A stretch of 64,000 bases of DNA from Halichondria panicea (taxonomy: Eukaryota; Porifera; Demospongiae; Suberitida; Halichondriidae): positions 7,085,122 to 7,149,121 of the forward strand of contig NC_087377.1 in assembly GCF_963675165.1 (NCBI RefSeq). The letters are read 5' to 3'. How positions within the stretch are numbered: position 1 is the stretch's first letter; every line of letters begins with the position of its first letter. The notes below the pieces were generated by a model. It was not told where the DNA came from, searched no databases, and was given only the letters and a program-made list of their open reading frames with translations. Of the stretch, positions 57,230 through 64,000 are shown piece by piece. The position numbers and the translations under genes are program-made.

Positions 57230-60200
57230 TTAGCACATTCCAAAACCTCCATGGTTTAGTATTCCATACTCCATGTTTTCTTTAAACCGGAGTTCATCAT
57301 CATGAAACTTGGTTGGCAATGTTAATTGCAATGCACATGTTGAGGCCAAGGGATAGTTTGAAGTGGAGCTGAAGTGAATACTCACAGGGTTTCGACTATC
57401 AAAGCCCAAAACAGGTGGGTAGTCACTGCCAGTGAAGAAGTTTAGAACCTGACCTAGGCTCAACCCTGACTCGCTGCCTCCATCTGCATAAATCGGGGGG
57501 AAGCCGTTTAGTGTAGCATGATTTTTAATCTAATTACCTATTACCTTGTATGTTATGCAACATATCCAAAAAAAGCATATACGACGCTTTCTCTTTGACT
57601 AATTCAGAAGTTCCAGATTCTGAAAAATGCACGTCACCTATCAGAGACCTAATCATATCTGAACAAAATAAAATGGAGGTAACAAACAAATTAAGAGGGA
57701 TGCCAACCTACTTGCTGAAAGAGGTGGTTGCATTCCTTCAACAAAGAATGGTTTTAGAATCTCACTGTACTTGGACATGGCCTCCCTCATCCCTAGAATG
57801 TTGAGCCCAGCTCGCAACTGGTCCAGAACTGCTTTGTTTCGGTACACAACGAAGTGGAGCAATAGTGCTTTTACAAGCCCAGGTTTCTCTGACATGGTGA
57901 TGGAAGCAATGGGTTTGGTGTACCCAGCTTCAAGTGCAGTGTCGATATCACTCTGACAAGTCTGTCTAAGGCTTTCATTACATTCAGCTGCCTCGATCTT
58001 AAAAAGAAATCATGCAGTTATACATTATTTTTTAATAATGATAAGGTGTTCACCTGAGAGATATATTCCTTGACTTCGTAAGCCGGAACATCCTCCACAC
58101 TGACATTCACCGATTCTGCACTCACGCCACATAAGTACTCGTATATCGGAGGTGCAATGAATGGAACACCACTGCTGCCTTGGAGTAACCCCATAGCAAT
58201 CAAATTGCCAACATGTTCAAATTTCTTGTTCTAGAATAGCATAATTATAATGGAGGCAAATCTATACATAAGAATAGTGAACCTGCAGTGCAACAACATC
58301 ATGCCTTGGCACCAGGCGATCTCCAACCCCCTCAAACAAAGATGACTTCACTTGCTTAAACAGGAGACACCAAAACTCCCGTTTTAAACCACCCCCATCT
58401 TCACCTGCCTCCCCAAGAAACTCCACCTATATTACAGTAACACATGCAATCAATTATAGTGGCCAATGTAAAGTACCTTCTTACAATGATAGTGTGGTCG
58501 ATTGGAAAAGAACCACGCCTAACGGTGCGTAAAGCATCGTCGAGAACATTTTCCCGTCTCACAGTTACAGTCACTTCTTCACCTGTCACATACTTGGAGA
58601 GAGACTTCAGAAGGTCTGCTATTGTTGCAATTGATTCAGAACTGAATAGGGCATTCATTTAATCTCAACTACAACCAACTTGCGTAAATTACCTGTTGTT
58701 CTTAGAGAGAGAAATTGCACGGTCTATCATCTCTTGCTCGGTTTGTTCAACCTGTAGTAAAAGATATCATCAAAAATCTAGTAAATGTATACACTTCCCA
58801 CTTACATCATTGTCAGACTCAGAAGAAATTGAAATAAGGGGCTCTGATGTTGGCTTCTTCGGTGGGGGGGAAGTGTCATCACTATCCCAATGAAGTTCTC
58901 GTTTCAAGCTGTAAAGCAATTAATGACATTGTTAAATCATCATTAATTTTTGTAAAGTATCAACCTCAAAGGAGGCCTTCTTGGTGGAACAGGGTCTTCA
59001 AAGTCGTCTGAATCACTGTCTGATTCGAGTCCACGGCTCAGACTGTACAGTATAATTATACATAATTATAATTGATTAATGGCAAGTACCTTGACTTCTT
59101 CCACTTGCAAATGTTAACGTGAGCACGTAGGTCAACCACTGGCACTTTAATGTCACAGTGTAAACACTTCTCCTTTAGCTATTAGAGATAGATAATTATA
59201 CATGTAGCCAACTAGCTGAAGGTGCATGTTCTGTATTTTACCTCATTAGAGTTTCCTGCTATAGGATTGACATCTAAGCTTTTTTGAATGGGTCGGATGA
59301 ATACCCGGCCATTGCCAATGACGCTCTTTAGTACCTTGGGAGATGCTGCAATTACTGGTGAAATTAATTCCAGATCTTTAGTATTTGGAACACATCGAAG
59401 CAGCTCGAACCCTCCACACCCATTCAACTTGGAGAATGATGAGATTATGATTTCGTTGAAGTCCTTTGCAGAGCATTCTATGTCTGGGATTACTGTCTTT
59501 TTTTCTCCTAACCCAGCACTGACAAGCACATTTCGGTCATACACACTGCAGGGTACTTTTTTTGCTTCTGTACTGCTGAGACAGACTAACTTCACAGTCC
59601 AACTCTTGTGTTTCGTTGAACTCTTTCTCTCATATGGGGCAAAGTTTGCCTTCTGCTCGGATGTTCCCCCTTGGAGTCGTTCCCTGGAAGACGTTCCTTC
59701 TTGGAGTCGTTCCCTAACGGAACGAAGGGCTTCTACGGCTCTGCTGCATGACCCACTGGCACCATGCCTCACACCTAATGGATCATTATTAGTAAGATTG
59801 TGTATGCACTAATTATATAGCACCACTCTCAATTTATTCTACTCTTGATTATACCAAAATTTATTTGTCCAATGGCCATACCGTATAAGCTCTTTTTATG
59901 GCGCCACATTAAAATAATTACGCTGGTAAAGGTGGCTCTATTATGAGGTTGGAAAATTAGTTTCGAGTCTTTAGAAGAGCGCCTTCTAATTGGAGGTAAA
60001 AAAACAGCTTTGCAAATGGACTGTGCATGTGCATGGCACCTGCAGCAGTTTTCTTGTTCTTCCAACAGGCCTGTGCGTACGTTGCACACGTTAAAGAGGC
60101 ACTGTGTGGCCCAAATGTGGAAGGAAGAATTCTGTGATTGGCTTGCTCATTTTACCTCTATTTACCAATGCACCGTCAAAAAATAATTACTCACACGTGG

Positions 60201-60585
60201 TGGAGCTCCATTAGGAGTTTCAAAAATTACTTTGGAGGCTTCATGGCGCATCTTTAGAGGGGCGCTTTAAAAAATGCTTATATGGTATTAATGTGATACT
60301 TATTTTCACACAATCACACATCACTCTAGCTCAATAAAGATGTGCCTTATAATTAGCACCATGTTAGCACGTACGTACTTATAGCTTAGTATAGTACAGA
60401 GTACAAAAGATCTACAGAGAACTCCATAAACTCAAGCTAGCTAGCTGCACTTAACACTTACCATGCTGTGAAGGCGTTGACAATGAAGTGGATGTACTGG
60501 GTGTAGTGCTCTCAGCCGAGCTCTCAGCCGAGCTCTCAGCAATAGATGCGAGAAGCTTAATAGCCTGCTTGACCTTGTCCTCCAT
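57230..60585 (-). CDS. C2HC-finger, UIM and HECT-domain protein (G2E3-like ubiquitin ligase), 705 aa
   Basis: Twelve exons with consistent GT-AG sites and phases: 60462-60585, 59242-59774, 59090-59178, 58965-59042, 58806-58908, 58693-58751, 58485-58641, 58283-58426, 58054-58230, 57712-57997, 57545-57658, 57230-57483; 2118 nt, no internal stop. A Ser-rich N-terminus is followed by a domain ending in GRVFIRPIQKSLD, as in G2E3-like proteins. C224, C227, H239 and C243 form a C2HC finger. An acidic linker follows (SDSDSDDFED). TEQEMIDRAISLS (313-325) is a good ubiquitin-interacting motif. The HECT-like region begins about 330, with VEFLGEAGEDGGGLKREF at 382-399. The C-lobe holds LGFDSRNP and ASTCALQLTLP, where C671 is the candidate thioester cysteine; the chain ends NHGGFGMC. 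Expected role: ubiquitin transfer. Target unknown. It lies inside the transposon, convergent with the integrase-like gene. Confidence 0.85.
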
Positions 60586-60659
60586 ATTACTTGCTACACA
60601 ACACGTGGTCATTTGCTAACACGCATGCGCCAGTAATAATCACCCCAGCGCCACCGCAG

Positions 60660-60925
60660 CAAAAATGTATGACCGCGCCCACTTTTGGATCGATTATTAT
60701 GTACTAACGATCTTGGCCTATCCATCGTCGATATTTTTCGATCATCAAATATGTATGACCGCGCCCACTTTTGGATCGATTATGTACTAACGATCTTGGC
60801 CTATCCATTGTCGATATTTTTCGATCATCAAAAATGTATGACCGCGCCCACTTTTGGATCGATTTATGTACTCACGATCTTGGCCTATCAATTGTCGATA
60901 TTTTTGTCCACTTTGGCGCTCCATA
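60660..60925. repeat. Right terminal inverted repeat with three ~88-bp units
   Basis: AAAAATGTATGACCGCGCCC, then TTTTGGATCGATTATGTACT, then GATCTTGGCCTATC recur three times; the last unit runs to the terminus. The ORFs reading through it are repeat artefacts. Confidence 0.8.
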
Positions 60926-60999
60926 CATACTACACCCATATACCCCCTTCAGACCACTCACCTTTACTGTACGACAGTAGCCATGCAGCCAACAGAATA

Positions 61000-61098
61000 C
61001 CTCGACTCCACCCCTGCGGTCTGGAATCGAGGCTACATGTACAAGAGTGACTATAGCCTCGATTCGATTCGATCTCTTGCGGCCTGGAATCGAGGCTA
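61000..61098. mobile_element. Two adjacent TAGCCTCG-family hairpins
   Basis: A degenerate one at about 61000-61035 (CTCGACTCCA ... TGGAATCGAGGCTA) and a better one at 61054-61098 (TAGCCTCGATTCGATTCG ... CCTGGAATCGAGGCTA). AGTGACTA occurs on both sides of the second, but offset. Confidence 0.5.
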
Positions 61099-61124
61099 AC
61101 TAGTGACTAGATCTAATAGCTCTA

Positions 61125-63030
61125 GAGCAGTGATCTTTACCAATCGTAGTCTATATCGACATGCAGAACTAAGATCAAGAAGCTTCAGAGGAAATTAAAG
61201 TTTTAAAATTAATTAAAATTTTTCTCACGGATGGAACTGACTTGAGGTGATTATAATTTTGCCAATTAAATCATTACAGCGCCACCATCCCGGCATGAAA
61301 CTCAGACTGAACAACCTATTTGCTATACGTAATTAATTTTCTGGCTCTTGTAAAAAGGCGTGTTGTGATTTCAAGGCAGTCGTCTTTAAACATGCATTGT
61401 TTTGATGCATATGCATATCAAACAGCTATGCATACATATACTGGGTACAGTACAATGTATGCTTAATCAGCGAAAATCACGAATGTTTTTATACTCTCGA
61501 ATATACGTATACATGACACAAAGATTTTGCGAGTATTACGATGAAAGATTTGGCGTTTTTAATTCGGCGCCTCGGGTGTGGCTACTTCTGCCACTTTTTT
61601 TTTATTTGGCGACCCTCAGTAAAATTCACCAAATTCAAACTAGATCACAATCTCATTCACGAGTAGCATGGTACCAATAATTATCTCAGGAGACTCTCAC
61701 TCTAGATCCAAAATTGGCTGTACTGACATATTGATCTTACTATCACAAGACGGCTCGGCTCGTTAACTGAACGTTTATCGTTATTCCACTCTCCTCTCAT
61801 GTCATAACATGTAATTATTAGTATAATTACTAGTATGGCTAAGAGTGCAATATGGGATTAATATATAGCATGAGTAACAAGCAATGGCAAGGATACTAAT
61901 TGCACGAAGCGTAGCCGAGTGCTATTAACCTTGCCAGTGCTTGTTATGATAATTCCTTATTGCACGAGTAGCCATACTATTGATTGTAAATCGTTTGTGA
62001 TGTGACATTTTTAGCTGCAGTTTCAGTAAAAAAAATTTACCGCGGCCGTTATTCGAACGTGCGGTCATCAAGGCAGTAATTGCACGTCGTTAATGACGAC
62101 ATGCAATTACTGATACGCGATTAATCACTGTACGAATCACAGTGAATATTAGGACAACATGCGATTATTGTAAAAATTGTCTGTATACTGATCCATTATT
62201 ACTATAATCATAATTTTATGATATGCTATTAGCAACTGGAGAGTGTACATGCAGCAATTAATCCCGTATCACATCTGGTCCAGTAATTGCACGTTGTCAT
62301 TGACAGTATCATCAAATACAAGAATGCATTCTAGCTGACAAGTTTATGGAATGCTACTATAACAACCCCAACCACAACCATGTATGGAAAAAGTGCACTC
62401 AATGGAGAATGTGTATGAACATTCATGGACAACTAAAAACAAACATCGTACACAACAGCTTTATTGCCGTTACTAAAAAAGGAATTGATACAGAAATAGC
62501 CATATCAACTAATGAAAAAACAAGCAGTGGTCATATTAATTATACCAAAATATTTGCTGGTGAAAAACCTTAATTGCGAATGAGCCAAATCAGCAGAAAA
62601 ATTGATCTTTTGCGATCTAACTATTTGCGTTCTGGCAAGGATCGTGTGCAGCAGGTTTTGCACTTTATTGAAAATTGATCTTTTGCGATCTAACTATTTG
62701 CGTTCTGGCAAGGATCGTGTGCAGCAGGTTTCAAAAACATGGCGAGAGGAAAGTTACTTCACAACAACGACTGCTGCTCAGCAAATGCCAGAGTGAAAGC
62801 AAAAAATGGTGAGAGGCATTAAGCAAGCGCACGCTTGCAACACTCGTTTTGCTGGAGTATTGTGTATAATAATTATTAATTAATAGCTAGTACATGCATA
62901 TAATTATGTGTTCATGGTGAATTAAATTATAGGAAGTCAAAGCTCATACACTTGAATATGTCTTCTAGCCTCGATCTACGAATTTGTTCTAACTATAATT
63001 ATACATTAGTGTATTATCTAGTTATCCATG
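61125..63030. repeat. 3' flank of receptor E, paralogous to 43.8-45.4 kb
   Basis: See 43760-45420. It also contains a ~74-bp tandem duplication at 62597-62730 (ATTGATCTTTTGCGATCTAA). No gene recognised; short ORFs at 61402-61680 and 62346-62573 lack domains. Confidence 0.5.
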
Positions 63031-63034
63031 CATA

Positions 63035-63221
63035 TGCGAGAAATTTTTGTGAGGTGGAAGGTTTTCGTTTTTCGAGGGCAGAAAATTAAAATTAGGATAA
63101 ACTCCCACGCACCGGTATTTCACATGCAAAGCTTATTGGTGGGTGTGGTCTCCTGGCAATGAACCGCGAATATTAGATCCCATGAATACTGAGGGCTCTG
63201 GAGCCAAAAAAATTTCCCGCT
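63035..63221. mobile_element. AGCGGGAAATTTT element, inverted copy
   Basis: It ends AAATTTCCCGCT. The left end (GCGAGAAATTTTTGTG) is diverged. Related to 6132-6370. Confidence 0.45.
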
Positions 63222-63353
63222 ATACGGTACCTGGTTTGCAATTGTCTACAAAAGATTGTGACCACAAAATAATGAATAAGGCAGTTTAATAATGGAGGAC
63301 AGGCCATGCCCATCTAAATTTAGTTTTGTAAAGTCAAAAATGTTGAGATATAA

Positions 63354-64000
63354 TTAATTAGTTTTCGGGAGCACATCCTCGTACTCATGAACTGGCTCAA
63401 TGCTCTCATACTCTCCCTCTATTGTTACCGGGGCTTGTGAGTTATCAATCCTCTGTCTCCGCGGTTTCTTTGTTTGCTCATAAGCAATGTTCTTCTTGAG
63501 TACTGGAGCATAAGCTTCGTTGGTCTGCTCAATTCCTGGAAACGTTGAGCACCAATGCACTTGTCCGCCTGACTCGGGAGCTTGAATAGTTACTGCGCAT
63601 GAAGGTCAATGTATTTGTATCTAGCAACGTATATGACTTAAATTATTATTTACCTTCATTTTGCATCTTTTTTCTTTTTTTTAGACAAATTACACCAACA
63701 ACAATGACTACAAGCAATAGCAGAATCACCACCACAGTTATCCCTGTTATAAATTATATAGGTGTATTTTAGCTACACATTTAATACTATTTGCTTTACC
63801 AGCTATTACTCCGGGCAATGGAAATTGGGACCCAGTAACAGGTGGGGGATCGGTAGGAGACAAAGTAGAAGGTGCACCTGTACACAACACAGTAAACTGT
63901 AACGAAAATGAGCTACCAAATACGCTTACTTGTTGGTGGATTGAGTTGCCTAATGAGTGATACCTTCCCGTCGAAGATGAACTGTGAGCTATTCCAAGAG
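63354..64000 (-). CDS. Receptor paralog E: 3' part only (stalk, transmembrane, tail)
   Basis: Exons in view: 63930-64000 (partial membrane-proximal domain, running off the edge), 63800-63877 (Pro/Thr stalk, SAPSTLSPTDPPPVTGSQ), 63654-63743 (transmembrane ITVVVILLLLVVIVVGVI then KKRKK) and 63354-63592 (tail). Phases match B and D. The tail carries YAPV, YEQT, YESI and YEDV and ends DVLPKTN, as in B but without the D-type YVNI extension. It is intact as far as seen. The Ig-like 5' part should lie to the right of the window. Confidence 0.75.

Larger units (their letters stand above)
53901..60925. mobile_element. 7.0-kb TIR transposon carrying an integrase-like gene and a HECT ubiquitin-ligase-like gene
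   Basis: The outermost bases are TATGGAGCGCCAAAGTGGAC on the left and the inverse GTCCACTTTGGCGCTCCATA on the right. CATACTA is repeated directly at 53894-53900 and 60926-60932. The inverted repeats continue inward for about 180 bp (left) and 266 bp (right) and consist of ~88-bp tandem units. Two spliced genes converge inside: integrase-like (55366-56891, +) and C2HC-UIM-HECT (57230-60585, -), both open as assembled. TAT...ATA ends with a retroviral-integrase-like DDE enzyme suggest a eukaryotic IS3-like (IS3EU) or Ginger-type group; that placement is from memory and unverified. It lies between receptors D and E. Confidence 0.8.

Noticed and set aside
60685-61099. 121-codon ORF with repeated FWID..LTILAYP
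   Set aside because: It reads through the ~88-bp TIR units. The same peptides appear in other frames and at 53.9-54.1 kb.

Overview
The window looks like nuclear DNA of a demosponge, most likely Amphimedon or a relative. The reasons are the AT-rich sequence full of TTATAATTAT-type words, small exons with short GT-AG introns, receptor ectodomains of a type I associate with sponges, and very dense small inverted-repeat elements. There is one 200-base assembly gap (43244-43443). The species call is inference. Coding calls rest on hand translation and splice-phase checks. | Layout. The backbone is a tandem array of single-pass membrane receptors, all on the minus strand: paralog A (1-6998, frameshifted, running off the left edge), B (24402-41141, complete, 640 aa), C (46658-50718, cytoplasmic tail cut short), D (51544-53688, complete but short, 354 aa) and E (63354-64000, 3' part only). 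Each has a signal-peptide exon, an Ig-like exon, further extracellular exons, one transmembrane exon and a tail with several YxxI/V-type tyrosines. Nearly all introns are phase 1, so exons can be lost in frame, as in D. A and B are a recent segmental duplication. B's first intron has grown to about 14 kb through insertions. | The most interesting insertion lies between D and E. It is a 7.0-kb element (53901-60925) with long inverted terminal repeats made of ~88-bp tandem units and a 7-bp target duplication, CATACTA. It holds two convergent, apparently intact, spliced genes: a DDE-type integrase-like protein (479 aa) and a 705-aa ubiquitin-ligase-like protein with a C2HC finger, a UIM and a HECT domain. 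It reads as a mobile element carrying its own ubiquitin-system gene. | The rest is mostly mobile DNA: a decayed Copia retrotransposon (14190-18937) with a 14-nt match to initiator tRNA-Met next to the 5' LTR; non-autonomous elements with TA, TAA, 5-bp, 7-bp or 9-bp target duplications, often nested; a family of 47-90-bp hairpins beginning TAGCCTCG; two inverted copies of a 1.9-kb TA-flanked element; remnants of a LINE, a Crypton/KIAA1958-like recombinase, a RecQ-like helicase, a SAMD3-like gene and a PHD-finger gene; and a degenerate TTAGGG-like tract next to the Copia element.
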